Assembly: GCF_000186225.1 (NCBI RefSeq)
Contig: NC_014933.1
Coordinates: 2,356,001-2,420,000 of the forward strand
Source: Bacteroides helcogenes P 36-108
GTDB taxonomy: Bacteria > Bacteroidota > Bacteroidia > Bacteroidales > Bacteroidaceae
Reading direction: 5' to 3'
DNA length: 64,000 nucleotides
The notes under the pieces: model-generated
What the model saw: the letters and a program-made list of their open reading frames with translations, nothing else
What the model was told of the DNA's origin: nothing
Databases searched by the model: none
Part shown: positions 25,257 through 33,982 of the stretch, one piece after another
Position numbering within the stretch: the first letter of the stretch is position 1
How the letters are laid out: every line of letters starts with the position of its first letter
Made by a program: the position numbers and the translations under genes

Positions 25257-26594
25257 ATGAAAAAACTACTGTATGTCATTGCCTCGTTCATATTAGCCTC
25301 TGCCTGCAATACGAAGCCGGCAAATACCGAATCTTACAATTGGGAAGATGACCTTCATCAGCGTTTGCTCGTAGATTTCTGTCTGACGGAAGCACAAGTA
25401 AAGGATTATATCCGTAAATACATTCCTGATGTGACAGATGAGCAAATGCGCCGTTGGGAAGCCTCTCATGAATTGGAGTGCATGATGCTGGATGGAAAGA
25501 AACGCTATTTCCGCAATGCCGGGCCTAATCTGTTCCGTGTGAATTCTGCCTGCCATGACATAAAGGTTGCCAAGGAAGGAACCTCTCTGAGTGGCAGCGA
25601 AAAAGTGAATATGGAGAATCTGCCCGAAATTATGGCTGCGGTCAAGAAAGAAGGTCGGCCTATTGTGACGCCCAAGCGGATGCGTGTTACCTACACTATT
25701 ACCGTGGATACCAATGCCGTGCCTGCCGGAAAAACGGTTCGTTGCTGGTTGCCCTATCCCTACCGGAATCTGCCCCGCCAGCAGGATATAAAGCTTATTT
25801 CTGTCAGTGAACGCGAGTATTATTTATCGCATGAAGACAGTTGTCACAGCACACTATATGTGGAGAAACGTGCTGTGGCGGGTGCACCTACCGTATTCTC
25901 CGAAACCTTTGAATATACCTCTTGTGGCGAATGGCATAATCTGAAAGCCGAAGATGTGCTGCCTTATGATACAGCGTCGGCTCTTTATAAGGAATATACA
26001 GCCGAACGTGAGAAACACATCGTCTTCTCTCCTCGTTTGCGTAAACTTGCTGCCAATCTTACGGCGGGAGAAATCAATCCTTATTTAAAGGCGAAACGCA
26101 TCTTTCGTTGGGTGAACGACAACTTTCCCTGGGCTTCCGCGCGCGAGTATTCCACTATTTGTAACATACCGGAGTATGTGCTGGATAATTGGCATGGCGA
26201 CTGCGGACAGGTCAGTTTGCTGTTTATTACCCTCTGTCGTATCAGTGGCATTCCGGCGCATTTCCAGAGTGGCTTCATGATGCACCCGCAGGCATGGAAT
26301 CTGCATGACTGGGCCGAAGTTTACTTTGAAGGTGTGGGGTGGGTTCCTGTTGACCAGTCATTCGGCATCCCCACCTTTGCACGCAATGCCGACGAAGAAA
26401 ATTTCTTCTTGGGAGGTATCGATTCTTGGCGCATGATTGTGAATACGGACTATGGAATGCCTTTAAGTCCCAAGAAGAAGTACCCGCGCAGTGAAACGGT
26501 AGATTTTCAACGTGGCGAAGTAGAGTGGGAAGGAGGCAATCTCTATTTTACGCAGTGGGACTATGATATGGACATAGAATACTTAAATTATTAA
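25257..26594 (+). CDS. Transglutaminase-like lipoprotein
   Basis: 445 residues with lipobox 'LASAC' (Cys about 17). The C-terminal half has the transglutaminase-like fold with all three catalytic residues: 'HGDCGQV' (Cys316), 'NLHDWAEVY' (His350) and 'VPVDQSF' (Asp366). The N-terminal half is unassigned. It likely acts as a peptidase or amidase outside the cytoplasm rather than as a cross-linker. It is the third gene of the murein-peptide cluster, 21 bases after the epimerase. The substrate is unknown. Confidence 0.88.
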   Translation: MKKLLYVIASFILASACNTKPANTESYNWEDDLHQRLLVDFCLTEAQVKDYIRKYIPDVTDEQMRRWEASHELECMMLDGKKRYFRNAGPNLFRVNSACHDIKVAKEGTSLSGSEKVNMENLPEIMAAVKKEGRPIVTPKRMRVTYTITVDTNAVPAGKTVRCWLPYPYRNLPRQQDIKLISVSEREYYLSHEDSCHSTLYVEKRAVAGAPTVFSETFEYTSCGEWHNLKAEDVLPYDTASALYKEYTAEREKHIVFSPRLRKLAANLTAGEINPYLKAKRIFRWVNDNFPWASAREYSTICNIPEYVLDNWHGDCGQVSLLFITLCRISGIPAHFQSGFMMHPQAWNLHDWAEVYFEGVGWVPVDQSFGIPTFARNADEENFFLGGIDSWRMIVNTDYGMPLSPKKKYPRSETVDFQRGEVEWEGGNLYFTQWDYDMDIEYLNY

Positions 26595-26786
26595 CTGTCA
26601 GCAAGTCTGCATAAATGCTAATTTGTCAGCTTTTGTCGTTAACCGCTGTTAAGTGCTAAATATTCACTGTTAAAAGAGAACAAAAAAGAGTGACAAGCGG
26701 AATAACTGAACAATTTTTGTCGTTATTTTAACGTCGTAATGTTAAACAAAGGACGAATATTAACAGTTTAAATAAAAGAAATTAGT

Positions 26787-28325
26787 ATGAAACAGACAAC
26801 AAAAAACATCCTTGGAGTTGCAGCTATCGTGCTCCTTAGTTCAGGAGTTGCAGGTTTTACCACCTATAAGGTGTTGCGTGCGGAAAGGCCCGCCGCTTTC
26901 AGTGAACTGTTTGAGCAGAATTCAAATGCACGTCTTGCCTCTTATAGCGGTGTAGATGCTCAGCCTGTGGATTTGACGCAAGCAGCGGAGAATTCGGTTC
27001 ATGCTGTAGTGCATATACGTTCCACCCAAGCTTCCAAAGTTCAGGAAGTTGAGGTGAGAGATCCTTTCTCCGATTTTTTCGGTGACTTTTTCGGTCAGCG
27101 CGGAGGTACTCAGAAACGTCAGGTTCAGACTCCCGAACGCAGAGGATACGGTTCGGGCGTAATAATCTCTAAAGACGGGTATATAGTCACCAATAACCAT
27201 GTGGTGGATGGTGCAGATGAAATTACCGTAAAACTGAATGATGACCGCGAACTGCGAGGACGCATCATAGGCACGGACCCTAATACAGATTTGGCTTTGA
27301 TAAAGATTGAAGGTGATGATTTCCCTACTATTCCGGTGGGCGATTCCGATGCCTTGAAAGTGGGTGAATGGGTGCTGGCGGTAGGTAATCCGTTCAATCT
27401 GAATTCTACCGTTACGGCAGGTATCGTCAGTGCAAAGGCACGCGCCATCGGTACTGAAACACCAAACGGACAGGCTGCCAGCATACAGTCGTTCATCCAG
27501 ACCGACGCTGCCATCAACCAGGGTAACAGCGGTGGGGCATTGGTCAATGCGAGAGGTGAGCTGGTGGGCATCAATGCGATGCTTTATTCTCCTACCGGTG
27601 CGTATAGCGGTTATGGTTTTGCCATTCCTACTTCTATCATGAAGAAGGTGATTGCAGACTTGAAACAATACGGCACTGTGCAGCGTGCTTTGCTCGGCAT
27701 CAAGGGTGGAACTTTGGGAACCGACCTGCGCATGGATGAAGCTGCTGCCAAAGAGATGAAGAAGAAATCTGAAGAACTGGGCGTGAAGGAAGGCGTACTT
27801 GTTGCGGAAGTCGTTGACGGTGGATCTTCGGCAGGCGTTCTGAAAGAGAATGACGTCATTGTCGGCATCAACAGCAAGAAGATAGCCAAGTTTACCGATT
27901 TGCAGGAGGCGCTGACCCAATATCGTCCGGGTGACAAGATTAATGTAAAGATTGTACGCAACAAGAAGGAGCAGACCGTTCAGATTACCTTGAAGAACGA
28001 ACAGGGCAACACGAAAGTGCTGAAAGATGCAGGTATGGATATTTTAGGAGCTGCTTTCAAGCCTGTGTCGTCCGACCTGAAGAAGCAACTCAATCTGGGG
28101 TATGGTCTGGAAGTGACAGGAGTTTCGGATGGTAAGATGGCAGACGCAGGCATCCGTAAAGGTTTCATTATCCTGAAAGCAAACGGTGTACAGATGAAGG
28201 CGGTGGACGACCTTGAGAATGTGATGAAGGCGGCCGTCAAGTCTCCTGACCAAGTGCTGTTCCTTACCGGTATTTTCCCGTCGGGCAAGCGTGGCAATTT
28301 TGCAGTGGATTTATCTCAGGAATAA
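26787..28325 (+). CDS. htrA: HtrA/Do-family periplasmic serine protease
   Basis: 512-residue periplasmic quality-control protease and chaperone. An N-terminal signal/anchor helix (residues ~8-28) is followed by the trypsin-like domain with the complete triad: 'NNHVVDG' (His138), 'NTDLALIKI' (Asp168) and 'GNSGGAL' (Ser248). Two PDZ domains follow (about 300-400 and 420-505). A disordered Gln/Arg-rich loop sits before the catalytic domain (about 95-120). A terminator at 28418 separates it from rpoD. The leader 26595-26786 is A/T-rich and I see no sure promoter in it. Confidence 0.95.
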   Translation: MKQTTKNILGVAAIVLLSSGVAGFTTYKVLRAERPAAFSELFEQNSNARLASYSGVDAQPVDLTQAAENSVHAVVHIRSTQASKVQEVEVRDPFSDFFGDFFGQRGGTQKRQVQTPERRGYGSGVIISKDGYIVTNNHVVDGADEITVKLNDDRELRGRIIGTDPNTDLALIKIEGDDFPTIPVGDSDALKVGEWVLAVGNPFNLNSTVTAGIVSAKARAIGTETPNGQAASIQSFIQTDAAINQGNSGGALVNARGELVGINAMLYSPTGAYSGYGFAIPTSIMKKVIADLKQYGTVQRALLGIKGGTLGTDLRMDEAAAKEMKKKSEELGVKEGVLVAEVVDGGSSAGVLKENDVIVGINSKKIAKFTDLQEALTQYRPGDKINVKIVRNKKEQTVQITLKNEQGNTKVLKDAGMDILGAAFKPVSSDLKKQLNLGYGLEVTGVSDGKMADAGIRKGFIILKANGVQMKAVDDLENVMKAAVKSPDQVLFLTGIFPSGKRGNFAVDLSQE

Positions 28326-28417
28326 TGGATAAAATGTGCCTCGTACATCTGCGGCATTATGAAAACAAGAACGAATAGGTAAGAAGATTGTAAATTAAGC
28401 AAACAAAATTAAAAAAG

Positions 28418-28455
28418 AGGGTGTCGGCAAAATACTTGTCGGCATCCTTTTTGTT
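28418..28455 (+). terminator. Terminator after htrA
   Basis: GGGTGTCGGC and GTCGGCATCC pair through several G-U pairs around a 9-base loop, followed by TTTTTG, about 95 bases after the htrA stop. Confidence 0.65.
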
Positions 28456-28497
28456 ATTGAGGGTAAGATATAAATTAGGTGAAAAAGTTGGCGTGAG

Positions 28498-28530
28498 ATT
28501 ATTGTAGCAAAATAAATTGTCGTAACTTTG
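28498..28530 (+). promoter_or_regulatory. Promoter of rpoD
   Basis: TTG at 28498-28500 and TAACTTTG at 28523-28530, spacing 22, placed 24 bases before the rpoD ATG. Fits the Bacteroides housekeeping pattern. Confidence 0.6.
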
Positions 28531-28553
28531 CAACCCAAATCTGTTTTATAAGA

Positions 28554-29414
28554 ATGAGACAACTAAAAATTACAAAAAGTATCACTAACAGAGAGAGCGC
28601 TTCTCTTGACAAGTATTTGCAGGAAATCGGTCGCGAAGACCTCATTACTGTCGAGGAAGAGGTGGAGCTCGCTCAGCGCATCCGCAAGGGTGACCGTATT
28701 GCGCTTGAAAAGCTGACACGTGCCAATCTGCGTTTCGTTGTATCTGTAGCCAAACAGTACCAGAACCAAGGTTTGAGTTTGCCCGATTTGATTAATGAGG
28801 GTAATTTAGGACTGATTAAGGCTGCCGAGAAGTTCGATGAAACACGTGGTTTCAAGTTCATCAGTTATGCAGTATGGTGGATACGTCAGTCCATTTTGCA
28901 AGCTTTGGCAGAACAGTCGCGTATTGTTCGTCTTCCGTTGAATCAGGTAGGTTCGCTGAATAAAATCAGCAAGGCCTTCTCTAAGTTCGAGCAGGAAAAC
29001 GAGCGTCGCCCGTCTCCTGAGGAACTTGCCGATGAATTGGAAATCCCTGTTGACAAAATCTCTGATACACTGAAGGTATCCGGACGCCACATCTCGGTGG
29101 ACGCACCTTTCGTGGAGGGAGAAGACAACAGCCTGCTCGATGTGCTGGTCAATGATGATTCGCCTATGGCCGATCGCTCGTTAGTGAACGAGTCTCTTGC
29201 GAGGGAAATTGATAGAGCTCTTTCTACGTTAACCGATCGCGAAAAAGAAATCATTCAGATGTTTTTCGGTATCGGACAGCAGGAAATGACATTGGAAGAA
29301 ATCGGCGACAAATTCGGTCTTACCCGTGAACGTGTGCGCCAGATTAAGGAAAAAGCAATCAGAAGATTAAGACAAAGTAATCGTAGCAAATTGCTCAAAT
29401 CTTATTTGGGATAA
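28554..29414 (+). CDS. rpoD: Primary RNA polymerase sigma factor (RpoD, short Bacteroides type)
   Basis: 286-residue housekeeping sigma factor. Bacteroidota primary sigma factors lack the long region 1.1, and this one starts almost directly at region 1.2 ('[20 protein letters not shown]'). Then region 2 ('[17 protein letters not shown]', '[16 protein letters not shown]'), region 3 ('[17 protein letters not shown]') and region 4 ('[19 protein letters not shown]'). It directs use of the unusual TTTG/TAnnTTTG promoters seen through this window. Single-gene unit with its own promoter and terminator. Confidence 0.97.
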   Translation: MRQLKITKSITNRESASLDKYLQEIGREDLITVEEEVELAQRIRKGDRIALEKLTRANLRFVVSVAKQYQNQGLSLPDLINEGNLGLIKAAEKFDETRGFKFISYAVWWIRQSILQALAEQSRIVRLPLNQVGSLNKISKAFSKFEQENERRPSPEELADELEIPVDKISDTLKVSGRHISVDAPFVEGEDNSLLDVLVNDDSPMADRSLVNESLAREIDRALSTLTDREKEIIQMFFGIGQQEMTLEEIGDKFGLTRERVRQIKEKAIRRLRQSNRSKLLKSYLG

Positions 29415-29450
29415 ATAAGAAATATCAGTTTCCGACAAATGGAAGGAATT

Positions 29451-29489
29451 AAAAACCGGTCTGTCTTTTCATGGATAGCCGGTTTTTTT
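29451..29489 (+). terminator. Terminator after rpoD
   Basis: AAAAACCGG pairs with CCGGTTTTT across a loop of about 19 bases, followed by a T-run. Confidence 0.8.
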
Positions 29490-29491
29490 CT

Positions 29492-29499
29492 TATCTTTG
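29492..29499 (+). promoter_or_regulatory. -7 box ahead of the 29562 gene
   Basis: TATCTTTG immediately after the rpoD terminator and 62 bases before the next start codon. No clear -33. Confidence 0.45.
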
Positions 29500-29561
29500 C
29501 CCCGATTGTTTATTAATGCTTTTCAATAACTTGTAATTTCTAACTTATAATTCATAATTTA

Positions 29562-29960
29562 ATGAAATACGTTCGTATATTTTTCGCCATGACTTTGGCT
29601 TTTATGCTCTTTTCTGCATTTACCCTTAAAAGCAAGGAGAGGCCTGTATATATATTTGGAATGGGTGCTTCTTTCAATGACTCGATAGTATATTATACCG
29701 AAATCCAGGTTTTGGACAGTGTTGAACTGGATAAAGGCGGCTTCCTTCCCAAACGTGAGTTATATACCTATCAGTTGAAAAATTATCTGGAATATGATGT
29801 GAAGAAGCCGGATTACACTTGTATGGTTTATTTTTCAGAAAGTAAAAGCAAGTTGGAGAAGGAGGCTTTGAAACTGAAAAACAGATATAAGAAGAATGGT
29901 GGTTTGCTTTTGCAGGCAGTTGAATCTTCGGCTTTTACTTTTAAGAAGCCTCAGGAATGA
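29562..29960 (+). CDS. Hypothetical exported protein, 132 residues
   Basis: N-terminal signal peptide or anchor (MKYVRIFFAMTLAFMLFSAF), then a basic, soluble body: 'RPVYIFGMGASFNDSIVYYT', 'VLDSVELDKGGFLPKREL', and a Lys-rich helix 'ESKSKLEKEALKLKNRYKK'. I do not recognise a catalytic motif. Its stop is 7 bases before the protease gene that follows, so they are probably co-transcribed. Conserved gene order with rpoD would support a real gene; coding quality looks good. Confidence 0.7.
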   Translation: MKYVRIFFAMTLAFMLFSAFTLKSKERPVYIFGMGASFNDSIVYYTEIQVLDSVELDKGGFLPKRELYTYQLKNYLEYDVKKPDYTCMVYFSESKSKLEKEALKLKNRYKKNGGLLLQAVESSAFTFKKPQE

Positions 29961-29967
29961 TGTGGTT

Positions 29968-31176
29968 ATGAAGTCCAACTTTTTTTTCTTTTTGTGCGTA
30001 TGCGCCTCTTTTCTGCTGGCGGCATGCTGTAAGGATGATCCGACCCCGGTCACACCCGTTGAAGGAGGGCGTACAGTTCTGATTTATCTTGCTGCGGATA
30101 ATTCTTTGTCTAATTTCGCATTGGCTGATTTGAAAGAGATGAAAGCCGGCATGGCAGAAGTGAATGCCACGAATGTGCATTTGCTGGTTTATATAGATAC
30201 AGGCTCCTCGCCGCGTCTCATTGAATTGCAGAATAGAAATGGAGAAGTGGTAGAAAGCACAATAAAGACTTATGATAAAAGTCGTAATTCGGTGGGTGCG
30301 ACCGAAACAAAGGAAGTCTTTGATGAGGTTTTTGCCAATGAAGAATATAAGGCGAAAAGCTATGGCTTGATTTACTGGTCACATGGCGATGGCTGGATAC
30401 CTAATCCGCTTCCCACGACAAGATGGGTGGGGCAGGATACAGGCAACGGTACTCATTATATGAATATTTCAGATCTGGTTTCCATCTTGGACGCTACTGC
30501 TCCCCACTTTGATTTTATCCTGTTTGACGCTTGCTTTATGCAATCCATTGAGGTGGCATACGCCTTGCGTCCGTTTACAGATTATTATATCGGTTCTCCT
30601 ACAGAAATACCCGGTCCCGGCGCCCGTTACGATATCCTTGTGCCGGCAATATTTACGGATGGAGGGAATGTGGCGATGGAGGCTGCTGCGGCATATTATG
30701 ATCCTTATGAGGAAATCTATAATGACGGAAAAGGAATAACCAATTCCAATTGGACAGGTGGTGTTTCTGTCTGTGTATTGAAGAGTTCCGAATTGGAGTC
30801 TTTGGCGAACATTACAAGGCAGGTCTTGCCTGACGGTGGTGCTGTGGATAATGAAGAATTGCGCTCCACTGTATTCGATTATGATAAACGTTCGGTTTCC
30901 CAAGGCCATATAGGTTATTACGATATGGTGCAGATGATGAGGAAATTGCTGACAGACGATATTGCTTTTGCCGCGTGGAAGCAAAAGTATGATGCGGCCG
31001 TGCCTTATTGGAAAACGACTACCCAAAATTATTCTGCTTATGCCGGAATGTTCTCCATGGAGGGAACTAACGGTGTTTCTCATTACATTCCTACCGCTTC
31101 CCAATCGGCTGCTGCCGCTGCCTATCGTTCCACAGAATGGTATGAGGCTGCGGGACTTTCAAAACTTGGCTGGTAA
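29968..31176 (+). CDS. Clostripain-family (C11) cysteine protease, lipoprotein
   Basis: 402 residues from the ATG at 29968. Lipobox 'LLAAC' (Cys about 17). Catalytic pair of the caspase-like C11 fold: His139 in 'YWSHGDGW' and Cys189 in 'LFDACFMQ'. The strand 'GRTVLIYLAADNSLSNFA' opens the catalytic domain, as usual. Bacteroides has several such surface proteases, and one (fragipain) activates a toxin; the target here is unknown. It ends in a strong terminator. Confidence 0.92.
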   Translation: MKSNFFFFLCVCASFLLAACCKDDPTPVTPVEGGRTVLIYLAADNSLSNFALADLKEMKAGMAEVNATNVHLLVYIDTGSSPRLIELQNRNGEVVESTIKTYDKSRNSVGATETKEVFDEVFANEEYKAKSYGLIYWSHGDGWIPNPLPTTRWVGQDTGNGTHYMNISDLVSILDATAPHFDFILFDACFMQSIEVAYALRPFTDYYIGSPTEIPGPGARYDILVPAIFTDGGNVAMEAAAAYYDPYEEIYNDGKGITNSNWTGGVSVCVLKSSELESLANITRQVLPDGGAVDNEELRSTVFDYDKRSVSQGHIGYYDMVQMMRKLLTDDIAFAAWKQKYDAAVPYWKTTTQNYSAYAGMFSMEGTNGVSHYIPTASQSAAAAAYRSTEWYEAAGLSKLGW

Positions 31177-31203
31177 GACATTCCTTTCTTATATTATAGC
31201 TGA

Positions 31204-31257
31204 CACGTATTTGTTCCGGATTTCTCTTTGAATCGGTGCAAATACGTGCTTTTTTTG
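31204..31257 (+). terminator. Terminator after the clostripain-type gene
   Basis: Perfect 10-bp stem, CACGTATTTG (31204-31213) and CAAATACGTG (31239-31248), then CTTTTTTTG. Confidence 0.8.
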
Positions 31258-31362
31258 TATTACTATTTAAAAACAAGTCAGTTAACATTATTTTCCTTTG
31301 GAAATTATTTGTTTTGAGAAAATGTTGTTTTCTTTGCATTGTCAAACATAAAGCAAAGAATT

Positions 31363-33828
31363 ATGAAATATGTCATCATTGGCGGTGTGGCAGGTGGAGC
31401 AACGGCTGCCGCCCGATTGAGAAGAGTGGACGAAAAGGCCGAAATCCTTTTATTGGAGAAAGGGGCCTACATTTCGTACGCTAATTGTGGTTTACCCTAT
31501 TATATAGGTGATATTATAACCGAGCGTGAAAAATTGCTGGTGCAGACACCTGAATCATTTGGAATGCGTTTCCGTATTGATGTCCGTGTACGAAACGAAG
31601 TGCTTGCCATTCATCCCCAAACTAAGGTTGTCACTGTCCGCCGTGCCGACGGAGAACAATATACAGAAAGCTATGACAAGCTGCTGCTGTCTCCGGGAGC
31701 CAATCCCGTAAAACCACCGTTGGAAGGGATCGATTCCGAAGGCATCTTTACCCTGCGCAATGTGGAAGATACCGATCGTATCAAGGCCTATATCACAGAC
31801 CATCATGTGAAGCGTGCCGTTGTTGTCGGGGCGGGGTTCATCGGCTTGGAAATGGCAGAGAACTTACACCATGCCGGTGTGGCGGTTTCTATTGTCGAGA
31901 TGGGGAATCAGGTAATGGCTCCCATAGATTTCTCAATGGCCGCCTACATTCATCAGCACTTGATACAAAAAGGCGCATCTCTGTATCTTGAGGAAAGCGT
32001 TACTCATTTCCGGCGTACTGACCGGGGAATTGATGTTTTCTTGAAAAGCGGCAAGGAGATTCCTGCCGATATGGTACTGCTTTCCATCGGTGTACGGCCG
32101 GCAACATCTTTGGCAAAGGAAGCGGGTTTGCAATTGGGAGAAACAGGCGGAATCTGGGTGGACGAACATCTGGAAACTTCCGTGAAAGATATTTATGCGG
32201 TAGGTGATGCCATTGAATATCCCCATCCGTTAACCGGCAAACCTTGGCTTAATTATCTGGCAAATCCTGCCAATCGCCAAGGACGTATTGTTGCAGACAA
32301 TATGGTATTTGGCAACACAGTTTCATACGAAGGGGCCATCGGCACTTCCATTGCCAAAGTTTTTGATATGACGGTGGCATCTACCGGACTTGCCGCCAAA
32401 CGTTTGAAGCAGTGGGGCATGGAATATCAGAGTTCGGTGACCCATTCTGTATCCCATGCCGGTTATTATCCGGATGCGTTTCCTCTGACGTTGAAGCTTA
32501 CTTTCCATCCCAAAACCGGTAAGCTTTACGGTGCACAGTGTGTAGGTTACGACGGTGTGGATAAGCGCATTGATCAGATTTCACAGCTCATCAAACACGG
32601 AGGAACGATATATGACCTGATGGAAACGGAACATGCATACGCACCTCCTTTCTCTTCTGCCAAAGATCCGGTTGCCATTGGGGGATATGTGGCTTCCAAC
32701 ATAATCAGTGGAGCCATGCCTGCCATTTCCTGGCGTGAACTGGTGGAACAGAAGGACCAAGTGATGTTGATAGATACCCGTACTTCTGAGGAATATGCCT
32801 TCGGCACTATTCCGGGAGCAGTCAATATACCGTTGGATGAAATGCGGGAACATCTTTCTGAGATTCCCGGGGATAAGCCTGTTGTGCTTTTCTGTGCTGT
32901 AGGCTTGCGGGGCTATTTGGCACAACGTATTTTGATAGGATGCGGTTGTCATAATGTTCGTAATTTGATAGGCGGATATAAGACTTATTCCACGAGTATA
33001 GCTCCTGTACCGAGCCCTTTGGCTGTGGCTTCTTCCGCTGCTACGATCTCTGTTTCCACGGAAACGGATGCACCTCTTGCTTCTGCATCGAAAAAAGAGA
33101 CTTTGAAAATCAATGCGTGTGGTTTACAGTGTCCCGGTCCCATTATGCAAGTAAAGAAGGCAGTAGATAGCATTGCTGCCGGTGAGCGTGTAGAGATTGT
33201 CGCTACTGATGCCGGCTTTGCCCGTGATGCTTCTGCATGGTGCGATACTACGGGCAATAAGCTGGTTGAGAAGCACGAGGATAAGGGGCGTTATACGGTT
33301 GTCATAGAGAAGGGTGATCCTTCTTGTGCTTGTCCTTCCGGATCTCATTTCGGAGGCGGGAGAGGCAAGACCTTGATTCTGTTCAGCGATGATCTGGATA
33401 AAGCTTTGGCTACCTTTGTTTTGGCAAACGGGGCGGCTGCTACCGGACAAAAAGTATCCGTCTTCTTCACCTTCTGGGGACTGAATGTTTTGAAGAAAGT
33501 GCATAAGCCCGATGTGCGGAAAGACTTTTTTGGAAAAATGTTCGGTATGATGTTGCCATCCAGTTCGTTGCGACTGAAGATGTCCCAAATGCACATGTTT
33601 GGTATTGGAAGCCGTCTGATGCGTTTTCTGATGAAGCGTAAAGGCATAGACTCATTGGAATCCTTGCGTTCGCAAGCTTTGGCTCAAGGAGTAGAATTCA
33701 TAGCTTGCCAGATGTCTATGGATATGATGGGCATTCAGCGTGAAGAATTATTGGATGGGGTCACCATAGGCGGTGTGGCAACTTATATGGAGCGTGCAGA
33801 TAAGGCCAATGTAAATCTTTTTATTTAG
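31363..33828 (+). CDS. CoA-disulfide reductase-type fusion with rhodanese, TusA-like and DsrE-like domains
   Basis: 821 residues from the ATG at 31363. Domain order: FAD/NAD(P) disulfide oxidoreductase (1 to ~445) with 'GGVAGGATAAARLRR' and the active Cys42 in 'YANCGLPYY'; rhodanese (~455-550) with 'VVLFCAVGLRG' (Cys511); TusA/SirA-like (~580-660) with 'GLQCPGPIMQVKKA' (Cys590); DsrE/DsrE2-like C-terminus (~670-821) with 'TLILFSDDLDKALATFVLAN'. All three sulfur-handling Cys are present. It probably reduces persulfides or polysulfides and passes sulfane sulfur between its domains. Monocistronic, cytoplasmic. Confidence 0.92.
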   Translation: MKYVIIGGVAGGATAAARLRRVDEKAEILLLEKGAYISYANCGLPYYIGDIITEREKLLVQTPESFGMRFRIDVRVRNEVLAIHPQTKVVTVRRADGEQYTESYDKLLLSPGANPVKPPLEGIDSEGIFTLRNVEDTDRIKAYITDHHVKRAVVVGAGFIGLEMAENLHHAGVAVSIVEMGNQVMAPIDFSMAAYIHQHLIQKGASLYLEESVTHFRRTDRGIDVFLKSGKEIPADMVLLSIGVRPATSLAKEAGLQLGETGGIWVDEHLETSVKDIYAVGDAIEYPHPLTGKPWLNYLANPANRQGRIVADNMVFGNTVSYEGAIGTSIAKVFDMTVASTGLAAKRLKQWGMEYQSSVTHSVSHAGYYPDAFPLTLKLTFHPKTGKLYGAQCVGYDGVDKRIDQISQLIKHGGTIYDLMETEHAYAPPFSSAKDPVAIGGYVASNIISGAMPAISWRELVEQKDQVMLIDTRTSEEYAFGTIPGAVNIPLDEMREHLSEIPGDKPVVLFCAVGLRGYLAQRILIGCGCHNVRNLIGGYKTYSTSIAPVPSPLAVASSAATISVSTETDAPLASASKKETLKINACGLQCPGPIMQVKKAVDSIAAGERVEIVATDAGFARDASAWCDTTGNKLVEKHEDKGRYTVVIEKGDPSCACPSGSHFGGGRGKTLILFSDDLDKALATFVLANGAAATGQKVSVFFTFWGLNVLKKVHKPDVRKDFFGKMFGMMLPSSSLRLKMSQMHMFGIGSRLMRFLMKRKGIDSLESLRSQALAQGVEFIACQMSMDMMGIQREELLDGVTIGGVATYMERADKANVNLFI

Positions 33829-33982
33829 AACGGATTTTTTAAATTTTATAAATTTCGTTCGTTGTGTTAAAACATGTATTTTTCAAGAATGGTTGATAGG
33901 GATTTTTAGTCAGTTCCCTGTCTTTACACACATGTAGATCTGTCATATAGTGTCAGAAAGGAAATATTATTAATGAAAAAAT

